Assembly: GCA_900769405.1 (NCBI GenBank)
Contig: CAAGGL010000008.1
Location: 62,001 to 126,000 of the forward strand
Source: an uncultured Alistipes sp.
Lineage (GTDB): Bacteria > Bacteroidota > Bacteroidia > Bacteroidales > Rikenellaceae
Reading direction: 5' to 3'
DNA length: 64,000 nucleotides
Every line of letters starts with the position of its first letter. The stretch's first letter is position 1. The position numbers were made by a program, and so were the translations under genes. The notes beneath the pieces were generated by a model that saw only the letters and a list, made by a program, of their open reading frames with translations, searched no databases and had not been told where the DNA came from. Below are positions 34,433 to 43,393 of the stretch, piece after piece.

Positions 34433-35539
34433 TTATTCGTTTCTTACTACTCCCGTAATTCGCAACTGACGCATCGGACGCTCGGGATCGTTGGTTATCA
34501 ACACGATACGCTCGATCGCGCGACCATAATCCAACTTCGCGGGGTCGATCGTGATCGTCATATTCACGCTCTTCGCCGGCTCGACCTTCGTTCCCGCCGC
34601 CAGCGACGTAGTGATCGCCTTGTGGCTCGGCGCGACCGAACGAACAAACAAAGGCTCCATACCGTTATTGGTCAGTTGCACGTTGATTTTCACAGGTTTA
34701 CCACTCTTCAATACATCGCCGAATTTCAGCAGTTGGCGATCGAACTCGGCCTTTGGCGCCAGCTCGTTATTCGGGATCTCAAACTTCTCGACCGCATAGC
34801 CGTTGGTCGAAATGAGCACATCGCTCTGAGCCCCATCGACTTGCAGTTCAAACACATCGGTCAGCTCACCGAAATAGCCCGACGACTGAGGCACCAGATA
34901 GGTGAACGCCACCTGTCCCTTCGCCCCTGCGGCAATCGTCTGCGGGAAGTTATGGCGCAGGTAGCCGCTCGATGAGGTCTGCACCAATCGCACGCGAATG
35001 GGCTTCGACGAAGTATTGACATAGTTGATAAACAGATTCTTACGATCGCCCTGCGTCACATAGTTGAACGGCAACGAGCGGGCGTCGAGCCTCAAACCGC
35101 AATCGCCCACAGCCGTCGGATAGAGCTCCTCGACCGATTTGGTGCGCGCGATGATGTTACCCGAGATGCGTAACGTGGTGCGATAGCGACGACCGCCCGT
35201 AAATACGGTGATCTCCTTCACGAATTCGCCCTCGCGATTGGCGGGGTCGAATGTAACCTTCATCTCGCCTCGCTCGCCCGCCAGAATCGGCTTACGACTG
35301 AATTCGGGCGTGGTACAGCCGCACGAAACGTTCACTTGGTCGATCACCACGGGCTGCTTGCCGCGATTGACATACTCGAAGGTGCACGACACCTTGCCGT
35401 CGGCCTCGCGAATCGTACCGAAGTCCCACGACGTGCGCGTAAATCGCAACGACGACTGCGCCGCAACATTCATTGCAGCCACGCAGGCGATCACCACCAA
35501 AACGACGCGCAGAGCCATATTTCGCATCGAAAATGCCAT
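34433..35539 (-). CDS. DUF1573 domain protein, exported
   Basis: The 368-residue protein has a signal peptide (residues 1 to about 28; starts at 35539, 35527 or 35518 are possible) and then repeated Ig-like beta-sandwich domains. The first matches DUF1573: FTRTSWDFGTIREADGKVSCTFEYVNRGKQP and VNVSCGCTTPEFSRKPI with the conserved CGC. DUF1573 proteins are abundant in Bacteroidota and their role is unknown. It lies 17 bases upstream of nfnA on the same strand, possibly by read-through only. Confidence 0.85.
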   Translation of the reverse strand: MAFSMRNMALRVVLVVIACVAAMNVAAQSSLRFTRTSWDFGTIREADGKVSCTFEYVNRGKQPVVIDQVNVSCGCTTPEFSRKPILAGERGEMKVTFDPANREGEFVKEITVFTGGRRYRTTLRISGNIIARTKSVEELYPTAVGDCGLRLDARSLPFNYVTQGDRKNLFINYVNTSSKPIRVRLVQTSSSGYLRHNFPQTIAAGAKGQVAFTYLVPQSSGYFGELTDVFELQVDGAQSDVLISTNGYAVEKFEIPNNELAPKAEFDRQLLKFGDVLKSGKPVKINVQLTNNGMEPLFVRSVAPSHKAITTSLAAGTKVEPAKSVNMTITIDPAKLDYGRAIERIVLITNDPERPMRQLRITGVVRNE

Positions 35540-35628
35540 ACCTATTCTATAATAACACTACAAATATAGGGTTTTTAAGAGAAAAACGCATTTTTTTGCA
35601 AATAATTATGATTTTTTTGTCAAAAATA

Positions 35629-35659
35629 TTTGGAGGTAACAAAATTTGACGTATCTTTG
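35629..35659 (+). promoter_or_regulatory. Promoter of tRNA-Asn
   Basis: TTTG (35629-35632), 19 bases, TATCTTTG (35652-35659) is a full consensus match. The mature tRNA begins 60 bases downstream. Confidence 0.75.
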
Positions 35660-35719
35660 CACTCGCAAAACAAAGGTAACTTTTTCATAAAGCAAACTTG
35701 AAGTTTTAAGGTTCATTAT

Positions 35720-35793
35720 TCCTCAATAGCTCAGTTGGTTAGAGCACCTGACTGTTAATCAGGGGGTCGCAGGTTCAAGTCCTGCTTGAGGAG
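35720..35793 (+). tRNA. tRNA-Asn (anticodon GTT)
   Basis: A 74-base cloverleaf. The acceptor arms TCCTCAA (35720-35726) and TTGAGGA (35786-35792) pair fully, with G as discriminator base. The D-arm has AGCTCAGTTGGTTAGAGC, the anticodon loop CTGTTAA carries GTT at 35754-35756, and the T-loop is GGTTCAAGTCC. CCA is not encoded. Confidence 0.97.
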
Positions 35794-35870
35794 CGGATAA
35801 GGAGATGCAGTGATGCACCTCCTTTTTCGTTTTTATACACCGAACTCAACACGCCAAAAAAACTCCTGCT

Positions 35871-35902
35871 TTTGGTTTTCTCGCACATCATCGCTATATT
35901 TG
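35871..35902 (+). promoter_or_regulatory. Promoter of mntP
   Basis: TTTG (35871-35874), 20 bases, TATATTTG (35895-35902) is a full match. The predicted leader before GTG 35925 is only about 15 bases, so no manganese riboswitch fits. Confidence 0.7.
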
Positions 35903-35924
35903 TAATCACAAAAACTTACTCAAC

Positions 35925-36482
35925 GTGTCACATACCGAACTACTCATAATCGCCATAGGCCTTTCGATGGACGCCTTCGCCGTAGCCATCGGCAAGGGAC
36001 TCTCGGTGCAGCGCACAATGCCCCACCACTACCTCAAAACAGGCGCGTGGTTTGGTGGTTTTCAGGCGCTTATGCCCGTTATCGGGTATTACCTCGGCTC
36101 GACATTTTCGAGCGTCGTGGCAAATATCGACCACTGGATTGCCTTCGTTCTGCTCGGACTCATCGGCACAAATATGATCCGCGAGTCGCGCTCGGGCGAG
36201 GCGTGCGAGGTCAATCCCGACTTCTCGACGCGCACGATGTTGTTGCTGGCGATTGCTACGAGTATCGACGCGCTGGCGGTGGGTGTTTCGTTGGCATTCT
36301 TAGGCGTGCCGATTTGGGGCGCTGCGGCCGTAATCGGCATTACGACCTTCCTGCTCTCGGCAGCCGGTATCCGCGTGGGCAACATCTTTGGTTGTCGCTA
36401 CAAGTCGAAAGCCGAGTTGGCGGGTGGCGTGGTGCTGATCGCTATGGGATTGAAAATCCTACTCGAACATACTCTACAATAA
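35925..36482 (+). CDS. mntP: Manganese efflux pump MntP
   Basis: The 185-residue membrane protein has six helices in two inverted halves. Each half has the functional aspartate: GLSMDAFAVAIGKGL in helix 1 and ATSIDALAVGVSLAFLG in helix 4, as in MntP (formerly DUF204/YebN). It exports excess Mn2+. The start is GTG at 35925, supported by the promoter position. A bidirectional terminator follows. Confidence 0.94.
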   Translation: MSHTELLIIAIGLSMDAFAVAIGKGLSVQRTMPHHYLKTGAWFGGFQALMPVIGYYLGSTFSSVVANIDHWIAFVLLGLIGTNMIRESRSGEACEVNPDFSTRTMLLLAIATSIDALAVGVSLAFLGVPIWGAAAVIGITTFLLSAAGIRVGNIFGCRYKSKAELAGGVVLIAMGLKILLEHTLQ

Positions 36483-36484
36483 CA

Positions 36485-36512
36485 ATAAAGGCCGCATCAC
36501 AGCGGCCTTTAT
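36485..36512. terminator. Bidirectional terminator after mntP
   Basis: AAAGGCCGC (36487-36495) pairs with GCGGCCTTT (36502-36510), extended by two A-T pairs. Confidence 0.85.
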
Positions 36513-36532
36513 CATTACGTCTAAACGCAGAA

Positions 36533-38398
36533 TTAGAATATCAGTTTCACGCCTGCCGTGCAGTTGATACCCACCGACGGATAGAGCGGATAGGTGCAGT
36601 AGCGACGATTGAGCAGGTTGTTGCCCTCGACCCAGATCGAGATGTGCTTACCCACCTTATACTCCGCCTCAACGCCCAAATCAAGGCGCATCGGGCACTC
36701 GCTCTCATAGAAATAGCCCAGACGTTCAGCGCCCGCAAGCGACACCAGCTGCAAGCAGTCGTAAGCGTCGGTTACGCCGAACTTGGCACCGATCATAAAC
36801 TTCGCAGCCGTATAGCGCACCTTCAAATCGACATCGAACGCAGGCAGAGGACTGCGACCGCCCTTATAGTCGGCAAGGTTCTGATAGAGACTCGACTGCA
36901 CCTCGCCATCGACGCTCTCCGACACGATACCGACAAATTGATCGATCTTCTCGCCAATCTTATTGATATGGTAGCGCGCATCGAGAGCCACCTCCAAACC
37001 ACGCACGGGGCGCATCGTCACCTCGCCACCGAAGTCGATACGCACCAACTTGTCGATCATCGGGAAGTAGAACGAACCCAGCATAAAGGGATAGAGCGCA
37101 CGATTGTTGATCGACGCACCCGCCCAAACGCTGTAAGTCAGACTATTGGTGCGTGTAGCACCCATCAGACCCAGACGCATCGTATAGAGGCTGGCATTGG
37201 GAGCGTCATAGACGGGGGCGATATAGGGATTCAGCTGCGCAAGCGACTGCTGATCATACGATTGCAGACCGCCATCAGCCTCCACAAACGGAGCAAACAC
37301 ACCACCCTCGTTATAGATCAGGCGCAGGTAGGGGAACAGGTGCACGCCCTTGCTCTTCTCGCCCATATAGTGCAGTGCAGCGCCCACAACATAGTGTCCC
37401 AGGGCCTCCGTAGCCGCATTCGAGGTACAGTTGTCGGCCTCGATGGTCAGACCCGCCTCGACGCGCAGTGCGCCATTATTAAATATGTATCGCGGAGCCA
37501 CCGAGAGGATCGAATTGCGATAGTCGCTCTGCTTCGTAGCCATCTTATAGCGATAACCAACCGCCAAACGCGCGCCGTGCTGCGAGAACATCTTTGCCAC
37601 CTCGGCCTCAGCACCAACATTCACAACACCTGCATCGAAATCCGATACGCCACTCTCGCCAAGGACCTTAGTATAAATACCCTTAACCTTCGACCCATAG
37701 TAGCCGCCATCGACCGCCACACGGAAATTGAAACGCGACAGATCGCTGAAATCGTCACCGATCCACACGCGACCACCCGCACCAAAACCATTGAGCGGAT
37801 TGGCAGCACTCAGACCCACTATCGGCTGTGACATCGCACTCGCCTGAGGATTCACATCGCCATAGTAGTAACGCCAATCGTGGTCGGCCGTGATCTCGGC
37901 ACCCGCCTTCATTCGCTTGCCGACACCCAGCGTACCAAACAGCGTCAAGCGACTATCCGAGTACTCGGCATTATGTTTCACACCTATCGGATCCTTCACA
38001 TCGCACCACTGACCGCGATGTTTCACATCGACGCCAAAGCTGTTGCGCGCGCCGTCGGTATGCGACAGAAGCAGGTCGGCCGTCGAATTGAGCGGATAGC
38101 CCGCACCCGCCTTGACATAAAGCAACGGCTGGCGGTGGTAGTTCCACACATAGGTATTTGCCGCCGCAATGGGACGCTGCTCGAAGTCGGTCGCCCAGCT
38201 CGTCGGCGTGATCGAATAGCGCACCTCGGGACGCAACGTAACGGTATCCTCCATACGCGGCGTGATCGCCAATTTATCGGGAGTTTCGAGCGTGGGAGTG
38301 TACTCCTTGGTCACCACCACCTCTTTGTCAATATTCTGTGCCTCAGCGACCGTCGCAGTCAGCAGAAGCAACGTAAATATGTTAAAAATCCTCTTCAT
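36533..38398 (-). CDS. Outer-membrane beta-barrel protein (TonB-receptor-like barrel, no plug)
   Basis: The 621-residue protein has a signal peptide (to about residue 20), then VVVTKEYTPTLETPDKLAI, and a long series of amphipathic strands ending with the typical outer-membrane C-terminus (CTAGVKLIF). The last part (DLGVEAEYKVGKHISIWVEGNNLLNRRY) is like TonB-dependent receptor barrels, but no plug domain or carboxypeptidase-like domain is present and the protein is shorter. It follows the TPR gene by three bases, so the two are translationally linked. Function unknown; transport or assembly of a surface product is possible. Confidence 0.8.
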   Translation of the reverse strand: MKRIFNIFTLLLLTATVAEAQNIDKEVVVTKEYTPTLETPDKLAITPRMEDTVTLRPEVRYSITPTSWATDFEQRPIAAANTYVWNYHRQPLLYVKAGAGYPLNSTADLLLSHTDGARNSFGVDVKHRGQWCDVKDPIGVKHNAEYSDSRLTLFGTLGVGKRMKAGAEITADHDWRYYYGDVNPQASAMSQPIVGLSAANPLNGFGAGGRVWIGDDFSDLSRFNFRVAVDGGYYGSKVKGIYTKVLGESGVSDFDAGVVNVGAEAEVAKMFSQHGARLAVGYRYKMATKQSDYRNSILSVAPRYIFNNGALRVEAGLTIEADNCTSNAATEALGHYVVGAALHYMGEKSKGVHLFPYLRLIYNEGGVFAPFVEADGGLQSYDQQSLAQLNPYIAPVYDAPNASLYTMRLGLMGATRTNSLTYSVWAGASINNRALYPFMLGSFYFPMIDKLVRIDFGGEVTMRPVRGLEVALDARYHINKIGEKIDQFVGIVSESVDGEVQSSLYQNLADYKGGRSPLPAFDVDLKVRYTAAKFMIGAKFGVTDAYDCLQLVSLAGAERLGYFYESECPMRLDLGVEAEYKVGKHISIWVEGNNLLNRRYCTYPLYPSVGINCTAGVKLIF

Positions 38399-38401
38399 AG
38401 C

Positions 38402-41383
38402 CTAATACGTTTGTTCGGGTTTAAGGTTTGCGATACGCTTGCGCGCCTCATCGACAATGCCATCATCGGCGGGTGAGTAACCGTCAACGATACTCTGATA
38501 GGTAGCACGCGCCTGGAAGTCATCGCCCTTATCGCGGTAGATATCGCCCAATGTCAAGAAGGCGCGAGCCAACCAATAGTTGTGCGTAGTCTGCGAATCC
38601 GACAGCGCATAGATCGCATCCTCGGCCGCAACCACACGACCCGCCTTATAATCAGCCTCGATCAGTCGATATGCCGCCTCGGCACCCTCGCGCGACTTAG
38701 GCTCGGCAGCCAGCACCTTGTAGAGTGCCATAGCCTCCTGTGTTCGGTCGGCGCGCTCCAACGCCTTAGCTCGCGCATAACGAGCCTCACGCAACGGCGC
38801 AGCCTCGATTGCCGCAATGCGCTCGACGCGCTCCGACATCGCCAAAATACGCTCATCGTCAGCCGTATTGATCGTCGCACGAACATAACCCGTCACGGCC
38901 GTGCTCTGCTTCTTCGCATCGGTTGTCAAGGCGCTCAATGCCAAATAGGCATCTGCCGCCACATCGTAGCGCTTCTCCGCATCGGCCAGCGACGCCAGAC
39001 GCTCGGTACCGCGCAACGTGTAGTCGTTGGCAGGCATCGAGGTCAGCTCCATAAGCGACGCAATGGCCTCGCTACGACGATTCAGGCGCGAGTAGCAATC
39101 GCTACGATAGTAGAGCGCATCGGCCTGATATGTACCCTTCGGGAACTCCTTGACGTACGCGGTCATCGCCGTTGCCGCCTTATCCAGCTTACCCGACGTG
39201 TAGAGTCGCTGTGCCGCAACGTAGGTCAGCGAGTCGCGCTGCAATACACTCATATCGGTCTCGATACCCGCCTTCTGCGCGTATGCGAAGTAGCCGCCCA
39301 CATCGTTATTATCGACATAGATACCGCGCAGACCAGCCAACGCATCGCGTGCCTGCGACGACTTGGGAGCCTCGTTCAGCACCTTCTTGTAGCACTCCAT
39401 CGCGCGGTCGCTATCGCCCAAATTCTGATAGACCAGACCCAAATCGGCCAGCGCCTGCACATAGAGCTCCGAGCGGGGATAGCTCTTCACAAAGCTATTC
39501 AGCGCATCGGCACCCTCCTTATATCGCTCCTGCGACACGTAGGTTCGACCCAATTCGTAAGCCGCACGATCGGCATAGCGGCCCTCGCCCGAACGAACAA
39601 TCGAACGCAAAGCCTCGATCTTTGCAGCGGTTTTATCGCTCAAACCCAACACGATAGCTCGCTGATAGAGAGCATAATCGCGCTCGGGCGACACAATGGC
39701 CGCCGACTGATTATAGGCCTCGATCGCCTGATCGAACGAGCGCTGCGCATAGAGAATATCGCCCTTGCGGTTCAGCGCATCGGCACGGAACTGATCCTTC
39801 TCCTTATGCAACCAGAGGAAACTGTCGAAGTTGCTACGCGCCTGCGAACGGTTGCCCGCGTGGAGGTTTGCGTAGCCGAGGTTATAATATGCCTTCTCGT
39901 ATTCGGGCTCGCTCTTGGGTGCAAGTTGCAGATAGCGGTTGAACTTCACCGCCGCCTCCTTATACTTACCCTCGCCGAGCAGGATCTCGCCCTGCCAGAA
40001 GCCCGCCAGAGCGGTATATTTCGCATTGTAGCTATTCGAGAGCGACTCGTCGAGCAGAGTCTTCGCCGCCTGAGTATCACCCTCGTTCAGGCGCTCCAAT
40101 GCGCGGAAATAGGAGATCTTTTGCAGCGCCGACTTGATATTGTTGTCGGGGTTGCGCATCTGCTTGATAGCCGTGTAGGCCGCATCGTAGTTCTTCGAGT
40201 TGTAGTAAGCCGCAACCAGGCACTCGCGCGCCTCGGATACTCGCTCCGAGTGGGGATAGGTGTCGATGTAACGGGTCAGTATATTGATCGCCTCGTTGAA
40301 CTGACCACCACCCAGCTCATACTGCAACTTACCGTAGTTGAACAGTGCGTCCTCGGCAATCGCCTTATCGAAAGGCATCGCCGAAGCCAGAGCCATCGAC
40401 TGCATCGCACGAGTCTTGTCATTCAACTTCAAGCGGCAGTCGCCCAAATGGTAGGCTGCATTCTGCGTCAGCGCGTCCTCAACGCCACAAACCGACTGCA
40501 AGTAGTCCGCCGCACGCTGATAGTATGCCGAGCGATAGAGCGCATAACCCATCAGGTACTGCTCCTCGCGCGCCATCGTACCGCCATTCTGCGCATAGCT
40601 TTCGAGGTAGTTTATCGTGCGACCATAGTCACCCAGACGGAACCACGACTCGGCCGCCGTACGCTCGATCTCGGCACGACGCGCAGGTGTCGCGCGCGCA
40701 ATCAGGGCATCGCAATTCTCGACAACATAGCGGTAGTTATCCTGCTGAAACTCGATCTGCAACAGATAGAAGGGCACCAGCGCGCTGTAAGCCTCCTCGT
40801 TGGCAATCGAGAGGAAGCCCTCCTTTGCGCTGTCGAGGCGACCATTCGAGTAGTCGATGTAGGCGATATAGTAGCGGGCGTGAGGTGCATATTCGCTCTT
40901 CTCAGCCACGCGCGCCAACTGCTCGTAGGCCTCGCCCGTGCGACCAACCGCGAACTTAGCGTGACCCGCCTTGAACTCATACTCGTCGCGTCGAGCATCC
41001 TCGACACGTCTTACCGCCGCAAAACGGTCGAGTGCGGTCTGATAGTCGCCCTGCTTATAGGCCATACAAGCTGCCGCAAAGCGGATCTCGTTGTCGTAAA
41101 CCGAGTTGGGATATTTCGAGAGGTAGTCATCAAGCAGCACCGCCGCCTGCTCCTCTCCCAGCTCGATGGCGCAAAGTGCGATGTAGCACTCCACACGCTG
41201 ACGCTCGGCAGGTGTCAGGCTGTGGTCATCAACCACGCCCGCCAACTCGCGTCGAGCCTCATTAAACTTGCCCGCCGAGAAGAACTCCTCACCTCGACGC
41301 ATCGACTCACGACTCGTGGGCGCCGCCGCAAAAACCGACACCGCCAGAGCCACTGCCATTAACGAAGTTATGATCTTACGCAT
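38402..41383 (-). CDS. Large exported TPR-repeat protein
   Basis: The 993-residue protein has a signal peptide (cut after VFAAAP) followed by about two dozen TPR-like helical pairs, with units such as YNLGYANLHAGNRSQARSNF, AYELGRTYVSQERYKEGADA and ALADLGLVYQNLGDSDRAME. The repeats resemble those of YbgF/BamD-type periplasmic scaffold proteins. The next gene encodes a beta-barrel, with three bases between. Such TPR-barrel pairs recur in Bacteroidales. A periplasmic scaffold serving the barrel is the natural guess. A minus-strand -7 box TATCTTTG is at 41414-41421. Confidence 0.85.
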   Translation of the reverse strand: MRKIITSLMAVALAVSVFAAAPTSRESMRRGEEFFSAGKFNEARRELAGVVDDHSLTPAERQRVECYIALCAIELGEEQAAVLLDDYLSKYPNSVYDNEIRFAAACMAYKQGDYQTALDRFAAVRRVEDARRDEYEFKAGHAKFAVGRTGEAYEQLARVAEKSEYAPHARYYIAYIDYSNGRLDSAKEGFLSIANEEAYSALVPFYLLQIEFQQDNYRYVVENCDALIARATPARRAEIERTAAESWFRLGDYGRTINYLESYAQNGGTMAREEQYLMGYALYRSAYYQRAADYLQSVCGVEDALTQNAAYHLGDCRLKLNDKTRAMQSMALASAMPFDKAIAEDALFNYGKLQYELGGGQFNEAINILTRYIDTYPHSERVSEARECLVAAYYNSKNYDAAYTAIKQMRNPDNNIKSALQKISYFRALERLNEGDTQAAKTLLDESLSNSYNAKYTALAGFWQGEILLGEGKYKEAAVKFNRYLQLAPKSEPEYEKAYYNLGYANLHAGNRSQARSNFDSFLWLHKEKDQFRADALNRKGDILYAQRSFDQAIEAYNQSAAIVSPERDYALYQRAIVLGLSDKTAAKIEALRSIVRSGEGRYADRAAYELGRTYVSQERYKEGADALNSFVKSYPRSELYVQALADLGLVYQNLGDSDRAMECYKKVLNEAPKSSQARDALAGLRGIYVDNNDVGGYFAYAQKAGIETDMSVLQRDSLTYVAAQRLYTSGKLDKAATAMTAYVKEFPKGTYQADALYYRSDCYSRLNRRSEAIASLMELTSMPANDYTLRGTERLASLADAEKRYDVAADAYLALSALTTDAKKQSTAVTGYVRATINTADDERILAMSERVERIAAIEAAPLREARYARAKALERADRTQEAMALYKVLAAEPKSREGAEAAYRLIEADYKAGRVVAAEDAIYALSDSQTTHNYWLARAFLTLGDIYRDKGDDFQARATYQSIVDGYSPADDGIVDEARKRIANLKPEQTY

Positions 41384-41462
41384 TTGTCTTTTTGTTCGTT
41401 ACGTTTTAATCCACAAAGATACAGATAATTTCGAGAACATAACTCCTACTCGGGCGCGATTA

Positions 41463-41480
41463 TTGCACTATTTAGTGCAA
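41463..41480 (+). promoter_or_regulatory. Palindromic operator-like site upstream of the OsmC gene
   Basis: TTGCACTA, TT, TAGTGCAA form a perfect 8-bp dyad with a 2-base centre, 29 bases before the OsmC ATG. The size fits a dimeric repressor such as a MarR/OhrR member or another dimeric regulator. No regulator gene is adjacent. Confidence 0.55.
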
Positions 41481-41509
41481 ACTATCAATTTTTTAACACT
41501 TTTTTGCCT

Positions 41510-41914
41510 ATGGAATCCATAAAACTCGAAATGACCTCCGACAAGCGCTTCCTTCCCGCCGGCGGTCGCAACCTCGCCGATTACAACCCCAAGGAGCTGA
41601 TGCTCGTGGCTATGGGCGACTGCGCAGGACGCACCGCACTCGCAATTATGGAGAAGATGCGACTTGAACCCGTAGCCTTCGAGGTCGAAACCGAAGGCAC
41701 GATCGACACCGACAAGGTGCAGGCCGAAACCCGATTCACGGCCTTCGTCGTGACCTACAACGTCACCTGCCTGCGCTTTGAGGATCAGGATCGTATCTCG
41801 CGAGCCCTCGAACTCGCCCACGACAAACATTGCGGCGTGGTGGCAATGATGCGCCGCATCGCTCCGGTCGATCGACGTATTCTGATCCACTCGATCGAGG
41901 TCGAGAACAGGTAG
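41510..41914 (+). CDS. OsmC family protein (YhfA-like)
   Basis: The 134-residue protein shows NPKELMLVAMGDCAGRTALAIMEKM, in which the first redox cysteine of the OsmC/Ohr fold sits (DCAG), and HDKHCGVVAMM with the second cysteine. OsmC-type proteins reduce organic hydroperoxides, though the YhfA-like branch is less well characterised. The ATG at 41510 is chosen; a TTG two codons upstream is possible. The palindrome at 41463-41480 may regulate it in response to oxidants. Confidence 0.88.
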   Translation: MESIKLEMTSDKRFLPAGGRNLADYNPKELMLVAMGDCAGRTALAIMEKMRLEPVAFEVETEGTIDTDKVQAETRFTAFVVTYNVTCLRFEDQDRISRALELAHDKHCGVVAMMRRIAPVDRRILIHSIEVENR

Positions 41915-41941
41915 AATGGTGATTTTTGCAAGAAATCGCCA

Positions 41942-41990
41942 CACCTTCGCGGGCTCGCCCTTTGGGCGACCGCCCCAGCCCGCGAAGGTG
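41942..41990. repeat. Long perfect hairpin (REP-like)
   Basis: CACCTTCGCGGGCT (41942-41955) is perfectly complementary to AGCCCGCGAAGGTG (41977-41990). The 21-base loop holds a smaller hairpin CGCCC-TTT-GGGCG. No T-tract follows. It sits between the convergent OsmC and purT genes, ahead of the purT terminator. Confidence 0.65.
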
Positions 41991-42005
41991 CGCCCCGAAG
42001 CAACG

Positions 42006-42034
42006 AAAAAGCCGCGCCCCAAATGGGACGCGGC
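42006..42034 (-). terminator. Terminator of purT
   Basis: On the minus strand GCCGCG (42029-42034) pairs with CGCGGC (42011-42016), with a further three GC pairs after a mismatch, then five Ts. Confidence 0.75.
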
Positions 42035-42057
42035 CTCTGTTTTGAATCGCGGTAGGC

Positions 42058-43248
42058 TTATCGCGGCAGTACCTCGATCTGCAACTTCGAGTAAGCGCGC
42101 TCGGCCTTAGCCAATGCCTCCTCGACCGTATCAGCCGACGCCAAGATCACGCCCAGACGACGATGACCCACTACCTCAGGCTTACCGAAGATACGGATCT
42201 GAACGTCCTCCTCGGCCATAACCTCTTCGAGATTACCGAAGACAACCTTATCGCTATCACCCTCAACCACAATCGCTTTCGACGCCGAAGGACGATAGAA
42301 ACGTACCGACGGAATGGGCAGACCCAGCACTGCGCGAGCGTGCAGAGCAAACTCCGACAGATCCTGCGAGATCATCGTAACCATACCCGTATCGTGCGGA
42401 CGGGGCGACACCTCGCTGAACAGCACCTCGTCGCCGCAGATGAACAGCTCAACACCGAAGATACCGTAACCACCCAGCGCGCCTGTAACCTTGCGAGCGA
42501 TCTCCTCAGCCTTAGCAATCGCTATGTCGCTCATCGGCTGCGGCTGCCACGACTCGCGGTAGTCGCCATCAACCTGGTGATGACCAATGGGTTTGAGCAC
42601 GGTAGTACCGCCCGCATGGCGCACGGTCAGCAACGTAATCTCGTAGTCGAACTTAACAAAACCCTCAACGATCACGCGACCTGCACCTGCACGACCACCC
42701 TCCTGAGCAATCTGCCACGAGCGGTCGATCTCCTCCTCCGAGTGGCAAACACTCTGACCGTGACCCGACGAGCTCATAACGGGCTTCACAACGCAGGGAG
42801 TACCGATCTCCTTCACCGCAGCCTCGAACTCCTCGCGAGTAGCCGCGAAACGATAGGGCGAGGTGGGCAGACCCAGCTCCTCGGCAGCCAGGCGGCGGAT
42901 ACCCTCACGGTTCATCGTGAGCCAAGCAGCCTTAGCTGTGGGGATTACGTTGTAACCCCCCTTCTCCAACTCGACCAGAGTGGGAGTTGCGATTGCCTCG
43001 ATTTCGGGAATGATGTAGTCGGGCTTTTCAGCCTCGATGATCTCGCGCAGACGGTCGCCGTCGAGCATCGAAAGCACATACGAACGATGTGCGATCTGCA
43101 TTGCGGGAGCGTTAGCGTACTTATCCAATGCAACGACCTCGATACCGTAACGCTGCAATTCGATGGCAACCTCCTTGCCAAGCTCACCCGATCCGCAAAG
43201 CAGCGCCTTACGACCTACGGGCGAGAGAGTTGTTCCAATTTTTACCAC
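42058..43248 (-). CDS. purT: Formate-dependent phosphoribosylglycinamide formyltransferase
   Basis: From the GTG at 43246-43248 the protein has 396 residues, the normal length of PurT. It has an ATP-grasp fold: KALLCGSGELGKEVAIELQRYG at the start, VVKPVMSSSGHGQSV (nucleotide loop), GVELFICGDEVLFSEVSPRPHDTGMVTMISQDLSEF (metal and active-site region) and HRRLGVILASADTVEEA at the end. It makes formyl-GAR from GAR, formate and ATP in purine synthesis. An extension to 43341 is rejected because a -7 box (43285-43292) lies within it. purM is 3.7 kb away. Confidence 0.94.
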   Translation of the reverse strand: MVKIGTTLSPVGRKALLCGSGELGKEVAIELQRYGIEVVALDKYANAPAMQIAHRSYVLSMLDGDRLREIIEAEKPDYIIPEIEAIATPTLVELEKGGYNVIPTAKAAWLTMNREGIRRLAAEELGLPTSPYRFAATREEFEAAVKEIGTPCVVKPVMSSSGHGQSVCHSEEEIDRSWQIAQEGGRAGAGRVIVEGFVKFDYEITLLTVRHAGGTTVLKPIGHHQVDGDYRESWQPQPMSDIAIAKAEEIARKVTGALGGYGIFGVELFICGDEVLFSEVSPRPHDTGMVTMISQDLSEFALHARAVLGLPIPSVRFYRPSASKAIVVEGDSDKVVFGNLEEVMAEEDVQIRIFGKPEVVGHRRLGVILASADTVEEALAKAERAYSKLQIEVLPR

Positions 43249-43284
43249 GATTGAAATATTTTTTGTGATTATTAATTCGCGCCC

Positions 43285-43316
43285 CAAAGATACAAAATTC
43301 AGTCGAGTAAAACAAT
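43285..43316 (-). promoter_or_regulatory. Promoter of purT
   Basis: On the minus strand ATTG (43313-43316), 20 bases, TATCTTTG (43285-43292). It places the start site about 30 bases before the GTG start. Confidence 0.55.
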
Positions 43317-43322
43317 ATCGAA

Positions 43323-43354
43323 CTTGGATATTTGCACACAAAGTGTTAGATTTG
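43323..43354 (+). promoter_or_regulatory. Promoter of the alcohol dehydrogenase gene
   Basis: CTTG (43323-43326), 20 bases, TAGATTTG (43347-43354). Divergent from the purT promoter 7 bases away. Confidence 0.55.
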
Positions 43355-43393
43355 CACTTAGTTAGATTGAGAAATTTTTATTCACGATAGGCT

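Noticed and set aside
38582..41362. 926-codon open frame antisense to the TPR gene
   Set aside because: It follows the codon periodicity of the TPR gene and has no family features.
43249..43341. N-terminal extension of purT
   Set aside because: It would start upstream of the purT promoter and matches no PurT sequence; the GTG at 43248 gives the family length.
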